64,000 nucleotides of DNA from JAEEJA01 sp036343175 (lineage in GTDB: Bacteria; Bacillota; Clostridia; Lachnospirales; Lachnospiraceae): positions 1 to 64,000 of the forward strand of contig JAZASR010000010.1 of assembly GCA_036343175.1 (NCBI GenBank), given 5' to 3'. Position numbers and translations under genes: made by a program. A model generated the notes under the pieces. The model was not told the origin of the DNA and searched no databases. It was given only the letters and a program-made list of their open reading frames with translations. Shown one piece after another: positions 26,730 to 36,472 of this stretch. How positions within the stretch are numbered: position 1 is the stretch's first letter; every line of letters starts with the position of its first letter.

Positions 26730-28184
26730 TCATCTTCCAACAGCCTTTTGTCTGATACTATTAATAAAGTCCAGAGCCAGGGCATTCTTTGATGCTATCA
26801 GGACCGCCGCATATAATGCGGCAGATATAATAATTGCTGATATAACCCTGATAATAGCATTCCCAATAAAGCGGTTGCATGCATAACATACTGCATAGAT
26901 GCATAAGCACCCTGCAATGACAGAAATAAGATTCTTACTTCCGGGAACTATAACTGTTATCCTGCATGAGTATATAAAACATATCGTAAAAACGGTAATT
27001 TCTGACAGCAGTGTGGTTAGTGCTGCAGCATAAAAGCTGAAATGGGGAATGAGAATAAAGTTAAGTATGACATTCAGGGATGCTCCGGCTGCAGTAGCCC
27101 ACAGAATATACTTTTCCTGCTTATTTACTATCAGTATGCAGCTGGAATAGTAGTTGGCAAGTACAGCGAAAAGAAGTGACACGCTCAGTATCTTCATAGC
27201 AGCGCTGCCCGGCAGGTACTCATTGCCTCCGAGCAGTTCTATAATTCCATTTGACATCATAGAGAGACCTGTCACTGCAGGAAGCAGGAGAAGCAGTATA
27301 GAATCAAGCGTATTCTGACAAAGGTTCCTGTACCCCTTATGATCATCTTGCCCTTTTAGATAGGCAAGTCTTGGCATGACAGCGCTTACTATAGAGTTAA
27401 GCAGCATTACGATAGTGAAATATATCTTGGTAGCAAAGCCGTAGATACCAACTTCAGCCTGTGACCTGTATATACCCATTATCGTAATATCGGAGTTGAT
27501 ATAGACTGTAGTAGCAATATTATTGGCAAAGAGTATAAAGATTCGTTTCAGATGCTTCTTCGTCGATGAAAGCCTTGTCAGATGCGGCTTTACATAACGC
27601 CTGATATAGAAGATATTGAAGATATTCGCCCCTGCAGTGGCAAAAGTGCTTATTCCAGCATATAAGATGTAATCGCCTGCCTTATGTACGAATATGAACA
27701 TAAGTGCTATGGCTATAGCCTGTACTACAATATAACGGATTGTCAGATAGGTAAAATCCTCATAGATGGTATTTATCCAATCAAGGCCAAGTGTAGTACA
27801 TATGATGACGATGCTCTGCACCAGGATGACCTCTCTGACGCCCGGTTCCTTATGGATAAATATAAGTGTAATCAAAAGCAGAATATAGGAAACTAAAGTT
27901 GAGACTATATTGATAGTGAACATCTCATTTACAAATGATGAGAACTTTTCCTTGTCATCCCTTATTTTGGCACCTTCCCGGATAGCATATACTGCTATTC
28001 CAAGAGAAGCAATAAGAGAAAAATAACTGATAATAGAGGAACCAAAGCTTATCTTTCCATAATTGGCCTTATGAAGGATCCTGGAAACGTATGGTACAGT
28101 TATTAAAGGAAATATTACACTGCATAACTGCTTGATAACGTTCAACGCTGCATTGAACCTTACTGTATGCATCTTTCTTCCCAT
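26730..28184 (-). CDS. Wzx-type polysaccharide flippase
   Basis: This protein of about 484 residues belongs to the MOP/MATE-like polysaccharide transport family, with about 14 hydrophobic helices. The opening NAALNVIKQLCSVIFPLITVPYVSRIL is typical of Wzx, which turns lipid-linked repeat units to the outer face of the membrane. I chose ATG at 28184, which follows GGTGGAG. An earlier in-frame TTG at 28229 has no good ribosome binding site. The gene sits 54 bp after a GT-C-like membrane protein and directly upstream of a tandem GT2, fitting a Wzx/Wzy export pathway. Confidence 0.9.
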   Translation of the reverse strand: MGRKMHTVRFNAALNVIKQLCSVIFPLITVPYVSRILHKANYGKISFGSSIISYFSLIASLGIAVYAIREGAKIRDDKEKFSSFVNEMFTINIVSTLVSYILLLITLIFIHKEPGVREVILVQSIVIICTTLGLDWINTIYEDFTYLTIRYIVVQAIAIALMFIFVHKAGDYILYAGISTFATAGANIFNIFYIRRYVKPHLTRLSSTKKHLKRIFILFANNIATTVYINSDITIMGIYRSQAEVGIYGFATKIYFTIVMLLNSIVSAVMPRLAYLKGQDDHKGYRNLCQNTLDSILLLLLPAVTGLSMMSNGIIELLGGNEYLPGSAAMKILSVSLLFAVLANYYSSCILIVNKQEKYILWATAAGASLNVILNFILIPHFSFYAAALTTLLSEITVFTICFIYSCRITVIVPGSKNLISVIAGCLCIYAVCYACNRFIGNAIIRVISAIIISAALYAAVLIASKNALALDFINSIRQKAVGR

Positions 28185-28238
28185 AACTCCACCTCTGAAA
28201 AGTTCATTAAATTCTGATCCTGCTGTCAATGATCAGAT

Positions 28239-30467
28239 TTACTTGTAATTTACCTTGTAAATATAAATATTCCCCTCCTGGTATATATTCTCCAAGTCAA
28301 AAAAGTCATTAGGTGCATCTATCGCTTCAGTTGAAATAATGTAATCAATGTCAAGCTTTTCAAGATCCTCATAAGCAATATGTATGGTAAAATTATCGTC
28401 AACGTTCAATGTAAAGGAAGTCTGATCATCAGCTGAAAAGTCTGCTTCAATATGAGCGTATCTGTTGTAGATGTCCTCATACTTATGTTCCGGGTCGACC
28501 TTTTCCCAAAGCTCGATATCAGGGGAAGTATTTACCCGGTTAATAGTATTAGCACCGCATATCGATGAAAATGACTGAACTGCCCAGGTATTATACGCAA
28601 TCCATACCGAATCAGGATCTTCCTTAACTATCTTCTCTATTTCTTTGGCAGCAGGCTTGCTGTATACAGCATCCATTCCATATTCGACAGGGCGGACAAA
28701 AAGTCCTGTCGCAAGGCATATGCATATGATGAGGCCCATAAGGATATTATAGCGCCTTCTGGATATCTTTCTGAAGAAAAAATAAAAGATCAGAGCATAG
28801 AGTATGAAGAGCCCGCCATAGAAAAAATATACAAAGGCTCCTCTTTCAGGATATCCCATTGATGCCCTGTAAGCTATATACATGCTTAGAGCTGAAGTGA
28901 TAATAGCAGCAGATAGACTGAAAATAAGATTCTTTCTGTCTTTATCTTCATCAGCCCTGAGCTTCCTTTTGATCTGCTTATGCTTTCCTGTCTCTGCAGT
29001 CTTAAGTGACCCGGCATCCAGATACCTGGAAAAGAGGATCGCAAAGAAAAAGACCATATAAACTCCCAGAATACTCTGAGCCCTGGAAGGAGTAGAGAAA
29101 GACATCAGTGTACATACGGCCAAAAGAGGCGGCATGCCGCAGGAACAATATATAAGCAGGATGACGGAAATTACCGTCAGACCTGTTACAAGAAAATCTT
29201 TCTTCTTAGTCTTTATCATGTAATACAGAGACATGATCATAGGTACAGGGAAGAAGGATATGATAGCGCCGGATTCACTGGCATTCATCTTATATGGCTC
29301 AATGACAGAGAAGAATATAGCTGGAATGTAATCGAACAGGAGCTGCAGAGACATTCCGCCCTGGCTTCTCCTCCTGCCTGGATATACAGAGGACATAGCT
29401 GATATGATATAATCCCTGATAGAGTACAGGTAATATGCTACGGCAAGCAGGAATACAGCTATGCCTATTCCAATGATAAGCCACTGCTTCCAATTGTACT
29501 TCTTTATAATATCTATATTTTCCAGTATCACCCATATTAGAAGTATCAGCAGCAGAAAACCAAATGGTACCTGCCATGCCGGATAGAGGTTGGTCACAAA
29601 GCCATATCCTGATATAGCAGTTCCATAAAGGAAAAGTGCCTTCTGCCACCATTTATCAGATCTGAAGAAATAATAGAAGCAGACTGCCGCGCCGCTTGTG
29701 AACAGAATAAAAGGCGGAAAGCCCCACCACAGATAAAAGGATGAAAAGGTTATCATCATTGTCGAAGTCAGTGATAAAAGCTTCTTCTTTTTGGTAATGA
29801 GCAGGAAGAGTTCGTTAGTCACAAGAAAAGTAAGTATGATTTTATAGTACCAGTCATAGGAATACTGGGCATTAGCCCCAAAAACCACTCTGAAAATATC
29901 AGAAATAATAAGAAAAGGGTCAAAGATAATGGAGGTAATACCATACTCTATTCCGCCATTATGATATGCAGGCAGAGAAAAAGAAGAATTTACCAGCCAT
30001 TCATCTGACCTGATAAGTCTTTCCCTGCCAATAACAGGATATATGTACTCAGAGCCTTCACCAGGCTGTACATAAGTATCATAGGCTGATAATGAATTGC
30101 CGTTGAAGCCATTGACAGCCAGGAAAAGAAGCAGGATACCTCCCACTGCCCACCTGTTTTTAAAAAGAAAGGCATACATCTTCTTTACATTCAGGACAAA
30201 GTGCAGACATATGAACATAAGAACGACAAATATCAGTTCTATGCGCATGAGTCTTATGCCGTTAAGTGAAGACAGGCTCAGAGCACTCTTTATGATACCG
30301 GACAGACCGGAGCCAGCTCCGCTGCCCTTATATACTTCCCTTGCATACATTATTAAGTTCCTGTCAAAGAGGACTGAAATAATATAAGCAGCCAGAAGGC
30401 TGATAATAAATGCAATAATAAGTTTTGTGATAGTTTTTTTCCCTGATGAAGTCTTAGCAGCTCCCAT
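28239..30467 (-). CDS. Large polytopic membrane protein, GT-C/YfhO-like
   Basis: This 742-residue protein has an N-terminal basic stretch and about 12-14 transmembrane helices. The large first loop contains YDTYVQPGEGSEYIYPVIGRERLIRSDEW and YGITSIIFDP, which recur in uncharacterised clostridial membrane proteins next to glycan genes. The C-terminal 120 residues form a soluble domain outside the helices. The build resembles GT-C glycosyltransferases, which use lipid-linked sugars on the outer face and carry Asp/Glu in the first loop, so it may add a side chain or act as polymerase. This is an inference from topology only. The ATG follows CAGGAGGAAC. It precedes the flippase gene. Confidence 0.7.
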   Translation of the reverse strand: MGAAKTSSGKKTITKLIIAFIISLLAAYIISVLFDRNLIMYAREVYKGSGAGSGLSGIIKSALSLSSLNGIRLMRIELIFVVLMFICLHFVLNVKKMYAFLFKNRWAVGGILLLFLAVNGFNGNSLSAYDTYVQPGEGSEYIYPVIGRERLIRSDEWLVNSSFSLPAYHNGGIEYGITSIIFDPFLIISDIFRVVFGANAQYSYDWYYKIILTFLVTNELFLLITKKKKLLSLTSTMMITFSSFYLWWGFPPFILFTSGAAVCFYYFFRSDKWWQKALFLYGTAISGYGFVTNLYPAWQVPFGFLLLILLIWVILENIDIIKKYNWKQWLIIGIGIAVFLLAVAYYLYSIRDYIISAMSSVYPGRRRSQGGMSLQLLFDYIPAIFFSVIEPYKMNASESGAIISFFPVPMIMSLYYMIKTKKKDFLVTGLTVISVILLIYCSCGMPPLLAVCTLMSFSTPSRAQSILGVYMVFFFAILFSRYLDAGSLKTAETGKHKQIKRKLRADEDKDRKNLIFSLSAAIITSALSMYIAYRASMGYPERGAFVYFFYGGLFILYALIFYFFFRKISRRRYNILMGLIICICLATGLFVRPVEYGMDAVYSKPAAKEIEKIVKEDPDSVWIAYNTWAVQSFSSICGANTINRVNTSPDIELWEKVDPEHKYEDIYNRYAHIEADFSADDQTSFTLNVDDNFTIHIAYEDLEKLDIDYIISTEAIDAPNDFFDLENIYQEGNIYIYKVNYK

Positions 30468-30549
30468 AGTTCCTCCTGTATATGTATTCAGAAGACCAAC
30501 CGTCTAATTATATATTAACATGTAATAAGTGTAAAGATTACTGTTCAAG

Positions 30550-32382
30550 TCACCTTTCCCTGAAGTCTTCATACCTTAAGCTTAAGTTTATATTATAATA
30601 AGGATCTCCGTTGTCCATGAAGTCTTTCCACTTATGAACAAAACTGACTGTCTCCTCCTCCAATCTCTTACGCCTTTCAGGAGAGGTATCCAGCCCGCGG
30701 CTCTTGGATTCATAATGATAAAGACGTGCAAACGGGGTGAACAGATTTTTTTTTCCGTTCTTTAATATCTTTAAACACAGGTCAACGTCATTAAGTGCTA
30801 CCTTAAAATCTTCATCAAAGCCACCAGCATATTCAAAATCTGTACGGCTTACCAGCAGGCAGGCACCGGTCACTGCACTCACTTCCTGAGTCATCATGAG
30901 TCTGTTCATGTACCCGTGAGCATCTGCAGGCAGGTACTTATGAGAGTGGCCTGCCATACCGCCGATACCGACAATGATACCGGCATGCTGAATGGTTTCA
31001 TCAGGATAAAGAAGCTTGGCGCCTACTGCCCCTGTATCCTCTTGTATGCATAAGGAAAGCATCTCAGTAAGCCACTCACCATTGATCACTTCAGTATCAT
31101 TATTCAGGAACAGAAGATATGATCCATGTGACTCTTTCACCGCGAAGTTATTTATTGCAGAATAGTTGAATATCCCCTTATATGTGATAACACGTATCTT
31201 TTCATGTGTTGTGTCAGAACTGACCTTTCCTGCATGATCAGCTGAAGGTCCATCATCATCCGACTTTTCAGAAGCATATAACCCGGCAAGCTCTCTGTAA
31301 TATTCAAAGGTCTCCTGCTCCTCACTATTGTTCTCAACTACCAGTATTTCATAATTGTCATATGAGGTCTTTGCGATAATAGAATCTATACACCTTTTCA
31401 AAGTCGGGACCTGGTCCTTATTAGGAATGATAATAGAAACTTTTGGTCTGCTCGTAATTTCAAAGCTGATATGTCTTAGTGACCTGTCATAGCAGCCTGG
31501 TGTATCCATATCATTTACAAGATCCTTATCATCAATACTTTCAGCATGGGCACGAATGCCGATTCTTGCGATATAATCATTAAGCACTTTTAACTCTGCA
31601 TCTTCCTCTTCTTCTCTGCTCCCGTAATAGTATGTCTCCTCGGGAATGTAAATAAGTGCACCAGACATGTGTCCTATGTTTTGTTTCTTTTCCACAGCTC
31701 TCATGAGAAAATCATAATACATACCAGAGCCGCATCTGCCGGAGTCAAAGCCACCAAGTATTTTATATCTGCTGTAATTTACAAAGAATCTGCTGCCTAT
31801 ATAATCAGAGCTCATCAGAGCATATTTTGAAAAATCAGGCTTATATTCTTTTCTTATTACGTTTTTAACATTTCCCGAAAATACCCTGTCATCGGTATAA
31901 AGAAGACTTACCTTATGATTATCAATATAAAGGGCAGCCCTGTAGAGCAGGTAAGGGTGAAGCAGATCACCGGCTCGCAGCTCAAGATACCAGAAGTCTG
32001 CCTGATTGCGAATGCTGTTCAGATCACTGCTTTGAAATTTATCGGATATTGTTTCAATGTTTTCAAGGATGAAATGAATGACATTTCCATAAGAGCCAGC
32101 ATTAACAGAGTCTATAGTCCTTTTCACCTTCCGGTCTTCATCCGGATCATTCCCTGTCTTTCTGATACCTATAATAAAATGTACCGGAGACCTGAATTCA
32201 TGATGTCTCTGCCTCTTGAGCTCCTGCTTGTTCACATAAAAAGGGATACGTACCCTGTGATGATATATTTCTTCAGAAATAACAGAATTAAAGTTCTTAA
32301 TACCGCATTTCTTAAGTCCGAACCATATCTGTACACAAGTTCTTGTAAACTCATGCTCAAATAAAAAAAACTTCAATTCCAT
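30550..32382 (-). CDS. Tandem GT2 protein with an eroded first domain
   Basis: This 610-residue protein aligns along its length with the tandem GT2 enzymes of the locus. In the first half the usual FLDxDD site is replaced by WYLELRAGDLLHP, so catalysis there looks unlikely although YTDDRVFSG and YKPDFS are kept. The second half (about 310-600) has VSIIIPNKDQ, LLFLNNDTEVINGEW, GGFDEDFKVALNDVDLCLKI and looks active. A Ser/Asp linker near 375-395 is not in the sister proteins. The ATG overlaps the end of the next GT2 gene by 10 bp (32373-32382), so translation is coupled. A single sugar transfer is predicted; donor unknown. Confidence 0.85.
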   Translation of the reverse strand: MELKFFLFEHEFTRTCVQIWFGLKKCGIKNFNSVISEEIYHHRVRIPFYVNKQELKRQRHHEFRSPVHFIIGIRKTGNDPDEDRKVKRTIDSVNAGSYGNVIHFILENIETISDKFQSSDLNSIRNQADFWYLELRAGDLLHPYLLYRAALYIDNHKVSLLYTDDRVFSGNVKNVIRKEYKPDFSKYALMSSDYIGSRFFVNYSRYKILGGFDSGRCGSGMYYDFLMRAVEKKQNIGHMSGALIYIPEETYYYGSREEEEDAELKVLNDYIARIGIRAHAESIDDKDLVNDMDTPGCYDRSLRHISFEITSRPKVSIIIPNKDQVPTLKRCIDSIIAKTSYDNYEILVVENNSEEQETFEYYRELAGLYASEKSDDDGPSADHAGKVSSDTTHEKIRVITYKGIFNYSAINNFAVKESHGSYLLFLNNDTEVINGEWLTEMLSLCIQEDTGAVGAKLLYPDETIQHAGIIVGIGGMAGHSHKYLPADAHGYMNRLMMTQEVSAVTGACLLVSRTDFEYAGGFDEDFKVALNDVDLCLKILKNGKKNLFTPFARLYHYESKSRGLDTSPERRKRLEEETVSFVHKWKDFMDNGDPYYNINLSLRYEDFRER

Positions 32383-34451
32383 ATCCAGAACCTTTTTCCT
32401 GCCTTATATGCATTTGCATGATATTTTTCAAGTACTTCCGCCTTAGCACCATACTTTCTTTCTAAAAGCATCTTTGAAGAACTTTCATCTTCTGTATGCT
32501 TTTCTACGATCATTTTTCTCATAGTGTCAAGATCTGCTTCCATGAGTTCAAGGTCCAGCTTCTTTCCAACTCCGAAATCGAACTTAAGCCCCCGGGCACT
32601 ATCATTCACAAATACCGAATGCGGATCTGTCACAGTGCAGCTGCCATGCAGATATATAAAGCATGACAAAAGGCATATGAACTCCTCCATATCTTTATTA
32701 TCAGGAACAAGACCTATAAAATCCTTTAATACAGAGCTTTTTACAGCATAAGCCGGACCATCATACAGATCAGCTTCATACCTGCAGACCAGTCTGTACA
32801 TGTATCCAGGATCAGTTTTCTTATATTTTCTGAACAGGGGCCTGACGCCATAACCATTTAATACGGCATAGCCTGCTTCCTCTACAAAACCATCACCTGA
32901 GACGCCCAGACCTCCTGCTGCTTCATTATACTCCGGCAAAAGATCAGACAGTAGCATATTAACTGAATCCTTATGTTCAGGCTTATAACCTGACCTCAGA
33001 AAGATCAGTTCTGAAAATTCCCTGCAAAAGCTTTCAGGTCTGCTTAAGAAGTCTTTCCAATGACATACATTGCTATTTTCTGACAGTTGTTCAAACGCCT
33101 TCTGATCTTCGGCGATGATAACAGCTTTTTTATGACCATTGCCAGCTTCTCTGTATTCAGCCCTGTAAAATGGGCCCATTCCCTTTATGGAGCTGACCTT
33201 AAGAAATGGAACTCCGGCTTCCTTCAGATGGTCCTCAAGCGCCCTTCTGCCTGCCTCTGTGGCATAATCCTTGGCTCCTATGCCCGACGCAGTGGAGCCA
33301 GCTGAAAGCCGCCAATAGTAAAGGACCTGCGGTATATGAACTATTCTTTTTGCCGTAACAGAGGCCCTTAAGAAAAGGTCATAATCCTGAGCGCCGTCAT
33401 ATTCTTTTCTGAAAAGTCCCGGATGATAAATGCCTTCAGGACCATTAATATCCTTAGCTTCAGGATCTGCAGCATTCTTAGCTTCAGGCCCCTTAGCACA
33501 CTTACCTTCAGGATCTGTATTATCCTCACTTTCGACAGTCTGACCTGTATTCGGCATGTTATATTCTGCATGAGTGAGTCTATATATAAGCTCTCTCCCC
33601 AGGACCGAAAAGTGGCAGATGTAATTATTGCTGTAAAGAAGCTCCCTCGAAAAATCCGGCTTAATATTGATGCTCTGTACTTTAGAGGTGTCTCCGGCAA
33701 ATGAGAGCTCATCGCTGTAAAGGAAATCCGCCCCGGTCTTATTGATATAATAAGCGTTCCAGAAAAGAGCTGTGGAATGCAGCAGGTCGTCATGGTCCAG
33801 AAGACCTATATAATCTCCCGTGGCTATTGATATAGCTGCATTGGTATTTTCTGATATTCCATTATTCTCAGAAAGCCTTATATACTTTACCATCTTAATG
33901 CTGCCGGCATTAAGGCCCAAAGCATCATCCTGTTCTGATTTATTGCTATTATCCCTGTCTGTATTCAAAATTCCATTAATTTCACTTACTCTCTCAGATA
34001 TAGAAAGATGTGAGACCCCATCACTTTCACAGTCTTTCTCATATATAGAAATATGTGAGACCCCATCACTTCCGCCGGCTCTCTCAGATAAAGAAATAAA
34101 AGAAGCTCCACTCCTGACTGAAGATTCTCTTATTATTTTTTCTCTTAATACATGGTCATCACTGGCATCGGCAATGACAAGCTCCCATCTGTCATATATT
34201 TGATCGGCCACAGAATCGATCATCTCTGACAGATAATTAAGATCGGTATTATAAAGCGGTACCACAATACTGAATAAAGGCCTGTTTTCAAAGCCTTCCT
34301 GCTTTTTTATCATGGCAGACCTTTTTTCATCACTGATGGCAAATGGATATAATCTCTTTCCCGCAAAATATTTTACAGCTGCACGCTCATATATCTTTTT
34401 CATGCTGTATAAAAAACCGTAATCACGGATCCAGCTGCTTATCTTTCCCAT
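32373..34451 (-). CDS. Tandem GT2 protein with a repeat-expanded first domain and eroded second domain
   Basis: The protein has about 692 residues. The first GT2 domain has FSIVVPLYNTDLNYL and GLLDHDDLLH (DxD kept), YSDELSFAG, and QDYDLFLRAS. It is interrupted by two low-complexity inserts: 15-residue repeats containing SDGVSHISI near 120-165 and 8-residue repeats of the form DPEAKNAA/GPEGK near 315-345. The second half has no clear DxD (LIFLRSGYKPEHKD), so only the first domain looks catalytic. I chose ATG at 34451, which has GGAAGG seven bases upstream. The 34457 start is TTG. The upstream gene's stop lies two bases away, so the genes are tightly coupled. Confidence 0.85.
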   Translation of the reverse strand: MGKISSWIRDYGFLYSMKKIYERAAVKYFAGKRLYPFAISDEKRSAMIKKQEGFENRPLFSIVVPLYNTDLNYLSEMIDSVADQIYDRWELVIADASDDHVLREKIIRESSVRSGASFISLSERAGGSDGVSHISIYEKDCESDGVSHLSISERVSEINGILNTDRDNSNKSEQDDALGLNAGSIKMVKYIRLSENNGISENTNAAISIATGDYIGLLDHDDLLHSTALFWNAYYINKTGADFLYSDELSFAGDTSKVQSINIKPDFSRELLYSNNYICHFSVLGRELIYRLTHAEYNMPNTGQTVESEDNTDPEGKCAKGPEAKNAADPEAKDINGPEGIYHPGLFRKEYDGAQDYDLFLRASVTAKRIVHIPQVLYYWRLSAGSTASGIGAKDYATEAGRRALEDHLKEAGVPFLKVSSIKGMGPFYRAEYREAGNGHKKAVIIAEDQKAFEQLSENSNVCHWKDFLSRPESFCREFSELIFLRSGYKPEHKDSVNMLLSDLLPEYNEAAGGLGVSGDGFVEEAGYAVLNGYGVRPLFRKYKKTDPGYMYRLVCRYEADLYDGPAYAVKSSVLKDFIGLVPDNKDMEEFICLLSCFIYLHGSCTVTDPHSVFVNDSARGLKFDFGVGKKLDLELMEADLDTMRKMIVEKHTEDESSSKMLLERKYGAKAEVLEKYHANAYKAGKRFWIWN
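33431..33520 (-). repeat. 24-bp in-frame repeats inside a GT2 gene
   Basis: Units of CTTAGCTTCAGG plus 12 variable bases repeat three to four times, encoding 8-residue xPE(A/G)K units. They insert into the first catalytic domain between the acceptor loop and the QDYD motif. Confidence 0.75.
33992..34096 (-). repeat. 45-bp in-frame tandem repeat inside a GT2 gene
   Basis: Units start at 33992, 34037 and 34082, exact 45-bp steps, sharing TGTGAGACCCCATCACTT. They encode 15-residue units with SDGVSH near residues 120-165 of the glycosyltransferase. The third unit is decayed. Confidence 0.9.
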
Positions 34452-34453
34452 TT

Positions 34454-36364
34454 TCAATCCTTCCAGAGCTTCAGGAACTTAGCGTTCTTTTTTAATTTAT
34501 GACTGAGAAAAGGATCACGTCCATGCAGGGCCCTGCCCCATTTCATACGAAGACGCTGTACCTCTTCATCGGTCATATCGTTCTTATCGGCGCCATTCCT
34601 TCCGATGAATGAAGCAAATGGGGTAAGGACGTTGAAGCTCTTTTCTGCAAGTGCCTTCAAGCACATATCGAACCAGGAATATGTCGAGAAGAGATCCGGA
34701 AAATAAATACCGGCCTGATCCCCCTCGGTCTTAAGAAGCTCCTGTATCTCCTCTTTCCTTTCCCCAAGATACTCCCTTAAGAAAAGTCCCTTTACTGCAA
34801 ATGCGGCCCCGCCTAATAATGATACATTATGGCGATAGTCAAGCATATTCAAATATCCCGCATATGAGTCAGGCGCCCCCTGATATTTAAGCCTTACGGC
34901 TTTAGGAGCATCATCATCGTAATAGTATCCCGCATGAGTGATCTTACACTTTTCATTCACTGTTATGCTGCCTGCAGTCATATTCTCAGGCGGAACCAGA
35001 ACATCAGTAAGCTCCACCAGCCAGTTATCTCCCGAAAACTCCGGCACATATCCGTCACGGACGAATATAATAACATCAGCATCAGGATCATTTAAGACCT
35101 TCTCCGCAGGGGCTGAAATACAGCCATCTATCACCTTCAGGTCATCAAGGCGAAGGCTTCCGTATGAAAGCAGCTCTGTGGTGTCTGACATAGGAGAACC
35201 GAATCTGTCCTCGTCCGTTATCTCTTTAACTTCCTCCTGCAAGGCCTTTGAAAGGTCAACTGTGTTAAATGATGCAGGGTCTGTATCAGGAGACCTGCGG
35301 CTCTTCTTCTGCCTGTTCTGACCTATCTTCATATAGTCAAGGCCCGAAGCGGCATCCCTGTACATACAGGAAATACGGACTATATTTCTGGTAACCCCAA
35401 GCTCTTTTTCCACAAGATCATAGACATTCTGATTCTCACAGACTACTAATATACGGACAGCAGTAGGAATGGTATATAAAGGTCTCATAGTCATGGAATG
35501 CTGGTCATATGCCTGTATCTCAGTATATTCTATACCGGTGCGGCTTAAGTGACGTCCTAAGGCAGCCATGGCATCATCCCTGTCAGCCCGGGTCTCTTTC
35601 TCTGATCGGGTAAATACCAGAGGCAGCGGGATATGCTTAATGCAGGCGGCATTTTCAGAGATCCTGTATATAAGATCTGTATATGCGGCTGTTCCCGACT
35701 CCGGATCAAAGCACGAATTTTCCTTGATTAGCCCGCGTGAGAAAAAGACCATCCTTGAGATGTAATCTGTACTCCTTAGCGTCTCGGTAGAAAACTCAGG
35801 CTTAAGACATGGCTCAGTTACCTGTATGCCATTCTTTTCGATCGTAAACTTGCATGAATCTGTATATATAAAGTCTGCGCCAAAGTGGTCAATGTACTTT
35901 ACTGCCTCAAAAAGCGCTGATGGATGAAGGAAATCATATTGTTCCAGGACTGCAATATATTCTCCTGAAGCAAGTCCTATCGCATTATTTGCATTAAGGG
36001 CGAAGCCCTGGTCTTCACTGAGAAGATAATAACGGATACGGGACTTTTTCAATGACCACTCACGTCCCTTATAGCTCTTTATGATATGCTTTACCCTGTC
36101 TTCATCTATAAAATGATCGGGGTCAGCGGCCTCTGAATAGGCATCAGTTATAATAACTTCCCATTTTTCATAAGTCTGCTTTTCCATAGAGTCCAGAAGC
36201 AACTCCAATGCATCCGGATCCGGCACAGAAAAAGTTACTATGACACTTATGCACGGTGCAGTTTTAAATTGAGTATTCTTCTGCTTTTCCTGCAGGTCAT
36301 AGGAAATATCATATGGGAAATGGGATCTTAAGTACATCCTGTCCAATACATTGATCTTTGGCAT
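34454..36364 (-). CDS. Tandem GT2-like protein with both active sites eroded
   Basis: This protein of about 636 residues is related to the neighbouring tandem GT2 proteins. The first half keeps ISVIVTFSVPD and the AYSEAADPD region, but the DxD position reads YIAVLEQYDFLHP. The second half has DVIIFVRDGYVP instead of a LxNDD site. Both halves may have lost metal and donor binding, or use a changed motif. It may support complex formation; this is inferred. I chose ATG at 36364 because AAGGAGG lies six bases upstream. An upstream GTG at 36436 and an ATG at 36427 have no ribosome binding site. The next gene is two bases downstream. Confidence 0.8.
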   Translation of the reverse strand: MPKINVLDRMYLRSHFPYDISYDLQEKQKNTQFKTAPCISVIVTFSVPDPDALELLLDSMEKQTYEKWEVIITDAYSEAADPDHFIDEDRVKHIIKSYKGREWSLKKSRIRYYLLSEDQGFALNANNAIGLASGEYIAVLEQYDFLHPSALFEAVKYIDHFGADFIYTDSCKFTIEKNGIQVTEPCLKPEFSTETLRSTDYISRMVFFSRGLIKENSCFDPESGTAAYTDLIYRISENAACIKHIPLPLVFTRSEKETRADRDDAMAALGRHLSRTGIEYTEIQAYDQHSMTMRPLYTIPTAVRILVVCENQNVYDLVEKELGVTRNIVRISCMYRDAASGLDYMKIGQNRQKKSRRSPDTDPASFNTVDLSKALQEEVKEITDEDRFGSPMSDTTELLSYGSLRLDDLKVIDGCISAPAEKVLNDPDADVIIFVRDGYVPEFSGDNWLVELTDVLVPPENMTAGSITVNEKCKITHAGYYYDDDAPKAVRLKYQGAPDSYAGYLNMLDYRHNVSLLGGAAFAVKGLFLREYLGERKEEIQELLKTEGDQAGIYFPDLFSTYSWFDMCLKALAEKSFNVLTPFASFIGRNGADKNDMTDEEVQRLRMKWGRALHGRDPFLSHKLKKNAKFLKLWKD

Positions 36365-36472
36365 ATATCCTCCTTCATGTACTTTATAAAAATACCCAGG
36401 GCAGCTAATAATGTTCTTAAGGGACATGAAGATCACGCTTTTTTTACAAAAGCATCTTCCGGGTCCGATGTA

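Noticed and set aside
33423..34203. Long plus-strand open frames inside the glycosyltransferase genes
   Set aside because: They are antisense shadows produced by the low-complexity inserts, without ribosome binding sites or family matches.
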